Assembly: GCF_001279525.1 (NCBI RefSeq)
Contig: NZ_LGDY01000091.1
Coordinates: 558,001 to 622,000, forward strand
Direction of reading: 5' to 3'
From: Nocardia sp. NRRL S-836
GTDB taxonomy: Bacteria; Actinomycetota; Actinomycetes; Mycobacteriales; Pseudonocardiaceae
Length of the DNA: 64,000 nt
Position 1 is the stretch's first letter; every line of letters starts with the position of its first letter. The notes below the pieces were generated by a model. That model made no database searches. It saw nothing but the letters and a program-made list of their open reading frames with translations, and was not told the origin of the DNA. Both the position numbers and the translations under genes were made by a program. Of this stretch, positions 1 through 6,166 are shown piece after piece.

Positions 1-439
1 GGCAGGAGGCCTGGTTGCCCTTCGCGTGGAGCAGTTCCAATCGGGACAGGGCCTGTGTGCCCAGCGCCCACCGCGAGGCGGCGTCCAGGGCACGGGCGGC
101 GACGCCCTGCCCCCGGGCCGCGGCCGCGGTCCAGTAACCGACCTCCGCCACACCGGCGGCCGCGGCCTTCACCACCACGTGCCCGATGGGCGGTCCGTCC
201 TCATCGGCGACCACGGCGAAGCTGAACCGTGTCGAGGACGCCCAGCCGTCGGCCTGTGCGTCCAGCCACCGCAGGGCAGCGGTCTCGTCGGCCAGCGACG
301 TGGCCAGCCAGCGGCGCAGCGACGGGTCGCGGTGCGCCGCGAGCAGCGCGGTTAGGTCGTCCCGCCGCCACGGGCGCAGCTGCAGGGCGACGGCTGCCCC
401 GGTCTTCGGCACGGACAACGTGATCGTCATGGTCGCCAT
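1..439 (-). CDS. GNAT-family N-acetyltransferase (3' end cut by window)
   Basis: Reading the minus strand from the ATG at 439 (a second in-frame ATG lies at 430) gives an open frame to the window edge, at least 146 codons. It has the layout of RimJ/RimL-type GNAT acetyltransferases: an N-terminal beta strand and RPWRRDD, the strand FSFAVVADEDG followed by PIGHVVV, then YWTAAAARGQGVAARAL. The last segment carries the R/Q-G-x-G/A acetyl-CoA pyrophosphate-binding signature. Such enzymes move acetyl from acetyl-CoA to an amine on a small molecule or protein N-terminus; the substrate cannot be told here. The C-terminal part lies outside the window. It is divergent from the gene at 526. Confidence 0.75.
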   Translation of the reverse strand, partial: MATMTITLSVPKTGAAVALQLRPWRRDDLTALLAAHRDPSLRRWLATSLADETAALRWLDAQADGWASSTRFSFAVVADEDGPPIGHVVVKAAAAGVAEVGYWTAAAARGQGVAARALDAASRWALGTQALSRLELLHAKGNQASC

Positions 440-525
440 TCTGCGCCGGAGAGACCTCGGGCTGTTACGCGGAGCCAGGCGCCGGCGACACCCTCCTCGT
501 ACGGTGTGGATCGAGAGGGGTACCG

Positions 526-1557
526 GTGGCCTTGTTCGAGATGACGGCCGATGCGTTGCAGGCGATACCGCCGACGGACTTCGCCACCGAGGGGATCTGG
601 GAACGGCGGGATCTGCAACGCCTGCTGCGCGACGACATCTCCCCGGTCGACGACAGCCTCCTGGTCATCGCCGAGGAGTTCGGCGACTTCGAGGGGAGCG
701 ACCGGCGGATCGACCTGCTGTGCGTCGATCGGGACGCCCGTGTCGTCGTGGTGGAGCTCAAGCGCACCTACCACGGCGGTCACCTGGAGCTGCAGGCGTT
801 GCGGTACGCGGCCATGGTGTCGGCCCTGACGTTCGACCAGGTCGTGGACGTGTTCGAGCGGCACCTGGCGCGGGTGGGCCCCGATCGGTGCGGCGAGGGG
901 CGGAAGGTCCTCACCGGCTGGCTCGGCGGTACCGAGGAGTTGTCCGGGGACGTGCGCATCGTGCTGGTGTCCGCCGGCTTCGGCACGGAGATCACCACGA
1001 CGGTTCTGTGGCTCACCACCACCTACGGCCTCGACATCACCTGCACGAGGCTGATCCCGCACCGGGTGGGCGACCGGATCCTGCTCGACATCACCCAGCT
1101 GATTCCGCTGCCCGAGGCCGAGGAGTTCACCATCCGGCTGCGCAACCGCGAACAGGCGGTCCGCACGGCGAGCAGCGGGCGGGACTGGACGCAGTACGTG
1201 ATCTCGGGCCCGGACGGGGAGTCGAAGCCGCTCCGGAAGCGCTGGGCGATCCTCGAACTGGTTCAGCGGCTGCACTCCGCCGGTGTACCGATGGCCGCCA
1301 TCGCCGAGGTCCTGCCGAGTTCACGGATCATCTCGACCTCGGGCACCTTCACGGGCACCGAGCTCATCGAGCGGTTCACCCAGGAGTACCGGAGTTTCGG
1401 CAACAACGTCCACAAGTGGTTCACCGGCCACCCGATCCACGACGGCGGCGTCACCTGGCTGGTCTCCAACGCCTGGGGCCGGCAGACCGTCTCCGCGCTC
1501 GACGGGCTCCTCGAGCTCGCACCGGGTCAGGACTTCGGCTACCGGGCGGCGCCCTGA
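526..1557 (+). CDS. Predicted PD-(D/E)XK-fold nuclease-like protein
   Basis: A 343-residue protein with a GTG start, preceded by GAGAGGGG at 513-520. Near the N-terminus it has a PD-(D/E)XK layout: Asp63 in RIDLLCVD, then Glu77 and Lys79 in VVVVELKR, followed by a helix with LQALRYAAMVS. This is the D-x13-ExK pattern of NucS/DUF91-like and restriction-type nucleases. The C-terminal half (about 210-343) has no motif I recognise; it contains several WxxxH/NxxW segments and may bind DNA or a partner. No methyltransferase or other restriction-modification gene is adjacent, so a repair or solitary defence role is possible, but this is inference. The fold call is moderately secure; the activity is not shown. 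Confidence 0.6.
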   Translation: MALFEMTADALQAIPPTDFATEGIWERRDLQRLLRDDISPVDDSLLVIAEEFGDFEGSDRRIDLLCVDRDARVVVVELKRTYHGGHLELQALRYAAMVSALTFDQVVDVFERHLARVGPDRCGEGRKVLTGWLGGTEELSGDVRIVLVSAGFGTEITTTVLWLTTTYGLDITCTRLIPHRVGDRILLDITQLIPLPEAEEFTIRLRNREQAVRTASSGRDWTQYVISGPDGESKPLRKRWAILELVQRLHSAGVPMAAIAEVLPSSRIISTSGTFTGTELIERFTQEYRSFGNNVHKWFTGHPIHDGGVTWLVSNAWGRQTVSALDGLLELAPGQDFGYRAAP

Positions 1558-1785
1558 CGGCTCGGTCAGCTCGCGGTCCGCACCGGCGAGTTCGTTCACG
1601 ACCGGGACACCTTCATGGCCCGGTAGAAGAGTCACCGCACGTGACCCCCCGGAGCGAGCACCACCCGATCCGGCGACTGTGCCGTGCGCACAGGCGCGTC
1701 GGCTCGTCAGAAGCGCGACTCCTCGTCAGGCTGGCGCGGCACCACCAACACGGCAACCGCGAAGCGTGAGAGGAACGACGTCTCG
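1558..1785. other. Intergenic stretch without a clear gene
   Basis: About 230 bp. One short frame just after the preceding stop reads as a plausible peptide (GQLAVRTGEFVHDRDTFMAR then a stop near 1626). It has no start codon context and may be a decayed tail of a neighbour. Otherwise I see only a purine-rich GAGAGGA at 1768-1774, the ribosome binding site of the next gene. Confidence 0.3.
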
Positions 1786-2064
1786 ATGATCCAAATCGTG
1801 CCCGCGAAGGACCAGCAGATGCGGGTGACCTGGGCGCTGCCCCGGCATGAGCCGTCGGGGCCCGTCAGCGTGGTCGGCGACTTCAACGACTGGACGCCGG
1901 GGGCGACCCAGCTGCGGGCCCGTTCCAACGGCCGCCGCACCGCGACCGTCCTCGTCCCGCGCGGCACCACCCTGCGGTTCCGCTACCTCGGGCCGGACGG
2001 CCACTGGTTCGACGACGAGGACGCGGCCGCGCGCGACGACCACGGGTGCCTGATCACCGTCTGA
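1786..2064 (+). CDS. Stand-alone CBM48/isoamylase-N-like small protein
   Basis: A 92-residue protein starting at an ATG preceded by GAGAGGA (1768-1774). It is essentially one early-set immunoglobulin-like domain of the type found at the N-terminus of glycogen branching and debranching enzymes and in AMPK-beta glycogen-binding domains. Visible features are VTWALP, then VSVVGDFNDWTPGATQL, a basic turn, and LRFRYLGPDGHWFDDEDA. The VxVxGDFNxWxPxAxxL block is characteristic. No catalytic domain follows, so it may bind an alpha-glucan or act as a small regulatory or scaffold protein; that is inference. Similar single-domain proteins are known in actinomycetes. The next gene is convergent. Confidence 0.7.
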   Translation: MIQIVPAKDQQMRVTWALPRHEPSGPVSVVGDFNDWTPGATQLRARSNGRRTATVLVPRGTTLRFRYLGPDGHWFDDEDAAARDDHGCLITV

Positions 2065-2090
2065 AGTGGACAGACGGGGCCGCGGGCTCG

Positions 2091-2492
2091 TCACGGGATC
2101 GCGTTGGCACAGCTCATCACCGGGTTCGTCGCCGGCGCGCCGGGGGTGCGCCGCAGGTGGGCCTCGCCCCACACCCGGACCCCTTCGACCACGGGCAGGA
2201 CGGTGGTTCCGTAGGGGGTGAGCCGGTAGATCACCGGCGCCGGGACCGGACCGGTCACCACCCGTTCGACGAGCCCGTCGGCCTCCAGCTCGCGCAGCTG
2301 TTCGGCCAGCACCTTCGACGTGATCGGCGTGCCGCGGCGGCGCAGGCCCGCGAAGTGGGACTCCCCGTGGGCCAGCCAGTACAGCAGCGTCAGCTTCCAC
2401 TTGCCGCCGATCGCGGCGAACGCGGCGGCCATTGGGCAGCCGGGCAACGGGTTGGGGCGCGAGGGGTTACCTGCAGGTGCCTTCTTGTCCAT
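2091..2492 (-). CDS. HxlR-family winged-helix transcriptional regulator
   Basis: A 133-residue protein. The HxlR signature is clear: a Cys-Pro near the N-terminus (LPGCPMAAAF), the strong IGGKWKLTLLYWLAHGESHF helix, the recognition segment RGTPITSKVLAEQLRELEADGLVERVV, and a wing ending YRLTPYGTTVLPVVEGVRVWGE. HxlR proteins are DNA-binding dimers that often sense electrophiles or redox state. It is divergent from the secreted protein gene at 2521 with only 28 bp between the two start codons, so it very probably controls that promoter and itself. Confidence 0.88.
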   Translation of the reverse strand: MDKKAPAGNPSRPNPLPGCPMAAAFAAIGGKWKLTLLYWLAHGESHFAGLRRRGTPITSKVLAEQLRELEADGLVERVVTGPVPAPVIYRLTPYGTTVLPVVEGVRVWGEAHLRRTPGAPATNPVMSCANAIP

Positions 2493-2508
2493 GGCCGCGC
2501 TCCGCTCG

Positions 2509-2514
2509 GATAGT
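2509..2514 (+). promoter_or_regulatory. -10 element GATAGT of a leaderless promoter
   Basis: GATAGT is followed by a 6-nt spacer (CGGGCC) and then the ATG at 2521. This spacing puts transcription start at or next to the start codon, so the mRNA is predicted leaderless. The region is only 28 bp wide and must also hold control elements for the divergent HxlR gene. Confidence 0.5.
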
Positions 2515-2520
2515 CGGGCC

Positions 2521-3090
2521 ATGACCGTGTCACACAAACGCATCCTGGTCGCCGTTCTTTCGGCGCTGACCCTCATCGCAACCGCCGCGTCGGGTGGCGC
2601 GTCGGTAACGGCGGCCGCTGACGCACAACGGGACTTCGACTGGGAGATCGGCAGCTGGCGGACGTCGGTGCGCGTGCTCGCCGAGCCGCTCTCGGAGTCC
2701 GCGGACGAGTGGCTCGACTTCGCCGGCACCAGTGTCGTGCGCGGGCTTCTGGACCGGCGGGCGAACGTCGTCGAGCTCAAGGTCTCGGGAACCGCCGGGC
2801 GGATCGACGGGCTCAACCTCCGGCTGTACGAGGCTCCGGCGCAGCGGTGGAGCCTGACCTTCGTCAACATGCGCGACGGGTTGCTCACGCCGTCGGTGCA
2901 CGGCGGGTTCCACGACGGCGTGGGGGCGTTCTACGGCGACGACCAGCTCGGTGGCCGCCCGATCAAGGTGCGGTTCCTGGTCTTCCGGCAGGGGCCGGAC
3001 CGGGCCAGGTTCGAGCAGGCGTTCTCGGGCGACGGCGGGACGACGTGGGAGACGAACTGGGTCGCGGTGGACCACCGGATCCCGTCCTGA
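2521..3090 (+). CDS. Secreted protein of unknown function (DUF1579-like fold guess)
   Basis: A 189-residue protein with an N-terminal signal peptide: SHKR, a hydrophobic core ILVAVLSALTLIATAA, and a likely cleavage after VTAAADA. The mature part begins FDWEIGSWRTSVRVL and continues with beta-rich segments such as VELKVSG, NLRLYEAPAQRWSLTFVN and GVGAFYGDDQLGGRPIKVRF, ending TWETNWVAVDHR. This resembles small lipocalin-like proteins of the DUF1579 kind that begin with a DFxxGxW motif. The family assignment is tentative and no active site can be named. It is divergent from an HxlR regulator and predicted to be translated from a leaderless mRNA. Confidence 0.6.
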   Translation: MTVSHKRILVAVLSALTLIATAASGGASVTAAADAQRDFDWEIGSWRTSVRVLAEPLSESADEWLDFAGTSVVRGLLDRRANVVELKVSGTAGRIDGLNLRLYEAPAQRWSLTFVNMRDGLLTPSVHGGFHDGVGAFYGDDQLGGRPIKVRFLVFRQGPDRARFEQAFSGDGGTTWETNWVAVDHRIPS

Positions 3091-3112
3091 CTCGACGGTG
3101 ACGGGACGTGGG

Positions 3113-3118
3113 TATGGT
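3113..3118 (+). promoter_or_regulatory. -10 element TATGGT of a leaderless promoter
   Basis: TATGGT is followed by exactly 6 nt (GGGGCC) and the GTG start at 3125. This supports 3125 as the true start of the downstream gene rather than any longer upstream frame. Confidence 0.5.
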
Positions 3119-3124
3119 GGGGCC

Positions 3125-3643
3125 GTGGTCCAGGTCTTCATCCAGCCGTCCTACGGCACCCCGGAGGCACGCAGGTACGGGGCGACCACCCTCGACCAGG
3201 CGGTGCCGTTCCGCGCGGCGGACTACGCCGGTCTGGTGGACCCGGCGGACCTGACCCGGCTGAACGCCCTGCACCCCACCGGCAGCGCGCGGTTCTGGGG
3301 TGCCACGGCCAAGCACGACAAGCGGATGGACACCGTCACGACCGGCGACGTCGTGCTGCTCACCGGGCGCAAGCACGTCCTGGCGATCGGCGAGGTCGGG
3401 CACAGCTTCCGCAACCCCGCCCTCGCGCGGCGCCTGTGGAACCCCGATCCCGGCAAGTGCGTGTGGAGCAACGTCTACAGCCTGCGCGGCTATCGGCCCA
3501 CCCACATCCCCTACGAGGAGGTGTGGGCGTTGCCGGGGTTCACCGCCGGGGACAACTTCATGGGCCTGCGCTTCCTCGACCCGGCGAAGACCGCGGCCGT
3601 CCTGGCGCTCCTCGCTCCCGAACGGCGCGGCCTGGCCGGGTGA
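3125..3643 (+). CDS. Hypothetical PUA/EVE-like protein
   Basis: A 172-residue protein starting VQVFIQPSYG at a GTG chosen because of the leaderless -10 at 3113. It contains ARFWGATAKHDKRMD followed by the hydrophobic strand VTTGDVVLLTGRKHVLAIGEVGHSF, then WSNVYSLRGYRPTHIPYEEV and LPGFTAGDNFMGLRFL. The pattern 'xxGDxVLL..kxxxxiGEV' followed by WSNVYSL resembles PUA/EVE-type barrel domains, which in other proteins recognise modified bases. I cannot identify a catalytic residue. It stands alone between unrelated genes and is convergent with the oxidoreductase at 3739. The fold call is an inference from the pattern only. Confidence 0.5.
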   Translation: MVQVFIQPSYGTPEARRYGATTLDQAVPFRAADYAGLVDPADLTRLNALHPTGSARFWGATAKHDKRMDTVTTGDVVLLTGRKHVLAIGEVGHSFRNPALARRLWNPDPGKCVWSNVYSLRGYRPTHIPYEEVWALPGFTAGDNFMGLRFLDPAKTAAVLALLAPERRGLAG

Positions 3644-3738
3644 CGGTCCGCGCGGCCGCGCCGCGGGCAGAGCGTGCTTCAAGATCCCGCCGGTGAAGCG
3701 CGCCCGGGACCGGGTCGTGCCCGCGCAGGAGCACGGCC

Positions 3739-4719
3739 CTACACCGTGACGACGACCTTCCCGGCGTGCAGCCCCTGGTCGAGGTGGTGGTGTGCGCCGG
3801 CGACATCGGCGAGGGTGAAGACCCGGTCGATCGCGGGCCGCAGGGTGCCGAGGCGCACCCCCGCGGTCAGGAACGCCGCCATGCGCCGCACCACAGCGGG
3901 GTCGAGGGTGTGCTCGAAGCTCCGGTAGCTGTGGACCGTCACACCGGCGGTCGCCGGGAAGGGCGTGGGCCGCGGGTCCAGGAAGCCCGCGGCGACCAGC
4001 GTCGCGCCGGGGCGGGCCGCCCTCAGCAGGTTGGGCTGGCCGGGGCCCATGACGAGGTCGAGGACGATGTCGGCGCCGGTGCCTGCGGTGTGGTGGTGGA
4101 CGGCCTCGGCGAGGTCCGCGCGGTCCGTGGCGATGACCGCGGCGGCGCCGGCGGCGACCAGGTCGTCCGCCTTGCCGCTGTGCCGGGTGACGGCGATGGG
4201 CACGGCGCCGACGTGGCGGGCGATCTGCAGCGCCGCGCGGCCGACGGCGCCGGACGCGGCGGTGACGAGGACGTGGTCGCCCGGTCGCATCCCGGCCTTC
4301 TCGACCAGCGCGCCGTAGGCCGTCGAGAACGCGACCCAGACCGCCGCCGCCTCGGTGACGTCCAGTCCGGCCGGCCGGGCGATCACCCGCTCGGCCGGGA
4401 CCGTGATGTGCTCGGCGTGGCTGCCCCTGGCGCTCGCGTCCGGAACGGCCGCGAGGATCACCGGGTCGCCGATCGCCAGCGCGGTGACCCCGGCGCCCAC
4501 CGCGTCCACGACACCGGTGCCCTCGACGCCGAGGCGGGAGTGTGGCAAGTGGACGGTCGACGGCATGGCGCCGGAGCGCATCATCCGGTCGAGCGGGTTG
4601 ACCGCGAACGCCTCGACCCGGACGCGCACCTCGCCGGAGGCGGGTTCGGTGACCGGTTCGTCGACGACGCGCAGCACGTCCGGCCCGCCGAACTCGTCGA
4701 ACACGACAACTCGTGACAT
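3739..4719 (-). CDS. Zinc-independent MDR oxidoreductase (quinone/alkenal reductase type)
   Basis: A 326-residue medium-chain dehydrogenase/reductase. The start at 4719 is supported by GGAGGAACC on the minus strand (4727-4735); a longer frame adds only six residues. The N-terminal GroES-like domain (VVVFDEFGGPDVLRVVDEPV, AFAVNPLDRMMRSG) lacks the Cys and His zinc ligands of alcohol dehydrogenases. The Rossmann part has VLVTAASGAVGRAALQIAR. This is the quinone oxidoreductase/zeta-crystallin type, normally NADPH-dependent reduction of quinones or reactive enones. It is divergent from an HxlR regulator at 4808 with a palindrome between them, a common arrangement for electrophile-responsive reductases. 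Confidence 0.85.
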   Translation of the reverse strand: MSRVVVFDEFGGPDVLRVVDEPVTEPASGEVRVRVEAFAVNPLDRMMRSGAMPSTVHLPHSRLGVEGTGVVDAVGAGVTALAIGDPVILAAVPDASARGSHAEHITVPAERVIARPAGLDVTEAAAVWVAFSTAYGALVEKAGMRPGDHVLVTAASGAVGRAALQIARHVGAVPIAVTRHSGKADDLVAAGAAAVIATDRADLAEAVHHHTAGTGADIVLDLVMGPGQPNLLRAARPGATLVAAGFLDPRPTPFPATAGVTVHSYRSFEHTLDPAVVRRMAAFLTAGVRLGTLRPAIDRVFTLADVAGAHHHLDQGLHAGKVVVTV

Positions 4720-4764
4720 GGGGTGGTTCCTCCGCAATCGGTGCTGTTCCAGTGCTCGCGGACG

Positions 4765-4799
4765 ACGTTACGAAGCGCTGAGGTACCTCCTGGTACCTT
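4765..4799. promoter_or_regulatory. Divergent promoter with HxlR-type palindrome AGGTAC-N6-GTACCT
   Basis: Between the MDR gene (minus) and the HxlR gene (plus). A perfect inverted repeat, AGGTAC (4781-4786), CTCCTG, GTACCT (4793-4798), overlaps a possible -10 TACCTT (4794-4799) for the HxlR gene. It also sits just upstream of a minus-strand -10 TAACGT (4765-4770). Binding there would block both promoters. HxlR/YodB-type sites are commonly short GTAC-containing palindromes. Confidence 0.65.
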
Positions 4800-4807
4800 C
4801 GGCCGCC

Positions 4808-5182
4808 ATGCGGAACCCGGCCGGCCACGTCTTCCTCGCCGACTGCCCCACGCGGCTGGCGGTCGAGATCATCTCCGACAAGTGGGCCGTGCTCGTGCTC
4901 TTCGGTCTCAGCCAACGGCCGCACCGGCACGGCGAGCTCGCCGAGCTCATCGGCGGCATCTCCCGCAAGGTCCTCACGCAGACGCTGCGCCGCCTCCAGC
5001 AGTACGGGCTGGTCGAACGGCACGCCGAGGCGCCGAAACGGGTTCGCTACAGCCTCACCGAACTCGGCCAGACGCTCGTCGAGCCCATCGAGGTGCTCAC
5101 GAACTGGGCGCGGGACCACGGCGGTGCCGTCGCCGACTTCCTGGAGGCGGCGTCCGCCCGCGGCGAGGGCGCACGGCCCTGA
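4808..5182 (+). CDS. HxlR-family transcriptional regulator
   Basis: A 124-residue winged-helix protein. Recognisable parts are a conserved Cys in FLADCPTRLAVEIISDKWAV, HRHGELAELIGGISRKVLTQTLRRLQQ as the helix-turn-helix, and a wing at VERHAEAPKRVRYSLTELGQTL. The single N-terminal Cys is the residue that senses quinones, diamide or aldehydes in the YodB/QorR subgroup. It faces the MDR reductase gene and the intergenic region holds an AGGTAC-N6-GTACCT palindrome, so autoregulation together with control of the reductase is the likely arrangement (inference from context). Confidence 0.88.
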   Translation: MRNPAGHVFLADCPTRLAVEIISDKWAVLVLFGLSQRPHRHGELAELIGGISRKVLTQTLRRLQQYGLVERHAEAPKRVRYSLTELGQTLVEPIEVLTNWARDHGGAVADFLEAASARGEGARP

Positions 5183-5200
5183 CACCGGTCGTGCCGGTGA

Positions 5201-5246
5201 TGTCAGCGCCGTGACAGCCGCGTGTCCGGCCCGCTGGCCACAGTGG
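5201..5246 (+). promoter_or_regulatory. SARP-type operator: three 7-mers at 11-bp spacing
   Basis: TGTCAGC at 5201, TGACAGC at 5212 and TGTCCGG at 5223 recur with an exact 11-bp period, followed by ACAGTGG starting at 5240. SARP proteins (AfsR, DnrI, ActII-4) bind heptamer direct repeats with 11-bp or 22-bp periodicity next to the -10. The same array with identical spacing lies before the P450 gene at 9334, and the SARP gene lies between the two. It stands upstream of the gene at 5288. Confidence 0.8.
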
Positions 5247-5287
5247 TCCCCAACAGCCACGAAGGCCGAAGACAGGGGAGACACGAC

Positions 5288-6115
5288 ATGTCCACGTTCA
5301 CCACGCCGCAGCCCATCACCGCCATGCTGACCACTGCGGGAGCCCGTGTGCGGATCGCCGCGAGCGAGCGCACGGACACGGTGGTCCGGGTCAGCCCGGT
5401 CGACGGTGCCAACCCCACCGACGTGAAGGTCGCCGAGAAGACCAAGGTGGACTTCTCCTGCGGTGTCCTCGCCGTCAAGACGACCAGGTCCGGCGCCCAG
5501 GCCGGCTCCGTCGACATCACGATCGAGCTGCCCGCCGGTTCCAGGCTGGTGCTGAACACGGCGTGGACCGAGGTGCTGGCCGACGGGCCGCTCGGCGACT
5601 GCGAGGTCAACACCGGGTCCGGCCAGGTGCGGCTCGACCGCGTCGCGACGCTGCGGGGCAACCTCGGCGGGGGTGGCCTCGCGGTCGGGCACGTCGCCGG
5701 GACCGCGGTGATCGAGGGCGGCTCGGCCGGTGTGCGGATCGGCGAGGCCGGGGGTGCCGTTCGGTACCAGGGCACGACCGGCGAGGTGTGGATCGGCCAC
5801 GCCCGCTCCGACGTCGACCTGGGCGGTTCGAGCGGCAGCTTCGACGTGGACCGGGCCGACGGTGGCGTCGTCGCCAGGGCGGCCGACTGCCCCATCCGCA
5901 TCGGCCGGGTCACGCGCGGCCGGTTGGAGCTGATGAACGCCTCCGGGGGCATCGAGGTCGGTGTCGGCGAGGGCGTCGGCGCCGAGGTGGACGCCAAGAG
6001 CACGAAGGGATCGGTGCGCAGCTCCCTGCCCGCGCAGGACGAGCCCGGCACCGCCGTCGTGATCTACGCCCGCACGCGGCTCGACGACATCGTCATCCAC
6101 CGCGCCGCGGCCTGA
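5288..6115 (+). CDS. DUF4097-like beta-helix protein, SARP-regulated
   Basis: A 275-residue protein with ATG preceded by GGGGAG. From about residue 70 to the end it is made of short beta strands rich in Gly, Val and Asp arranged as repeated turns, for example CEVNTGSGQVRLDRV, IEGGSAGVRIGEAGGAVRY, and DLGGSSGSFDVDRADGGVV. This is the right-handed beta-helix layout of DUF4097/DUF4098 adhesin-like proteins. There is no signal peptide or transmembrane segment, so it is probably cytoplasmic. Members of this family often sit beside regulators in actinomycetes but have no settled function. Its promoter has the 11-bp repeat array shared with the P450 operon. Confidence 0.72.
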   Translation: MSTFTTPQPITAMLTTAGARVRIAASERTDTVVRVSPVDGANPTDVKVAEKTKVDFSCGVLAVKTTRSGAQAGSVDITIELPAGSRLVLNTAWTEVLADGPLGDCEVNTGSGQVRLDRVATLRGNLGGGGLAVGHVAGTAVIEGGSAGVRIGEAGGAVRYQGTTGEVWIGHARSDVDLGGSSGSFDVDRADGGVVARAADCPIRIGRVTRGRLELMNASGGIEVGVGEGVGAEVDAKSTKGSVRSSLPAQDEPGTAVVIYARTRLDDIVIHRAAA

Positions 6116-6166
6116 GCCCGGCAAGGGTGGCGCCGGCCCGGTCACCCGAATGGCAGGATCACGCAG

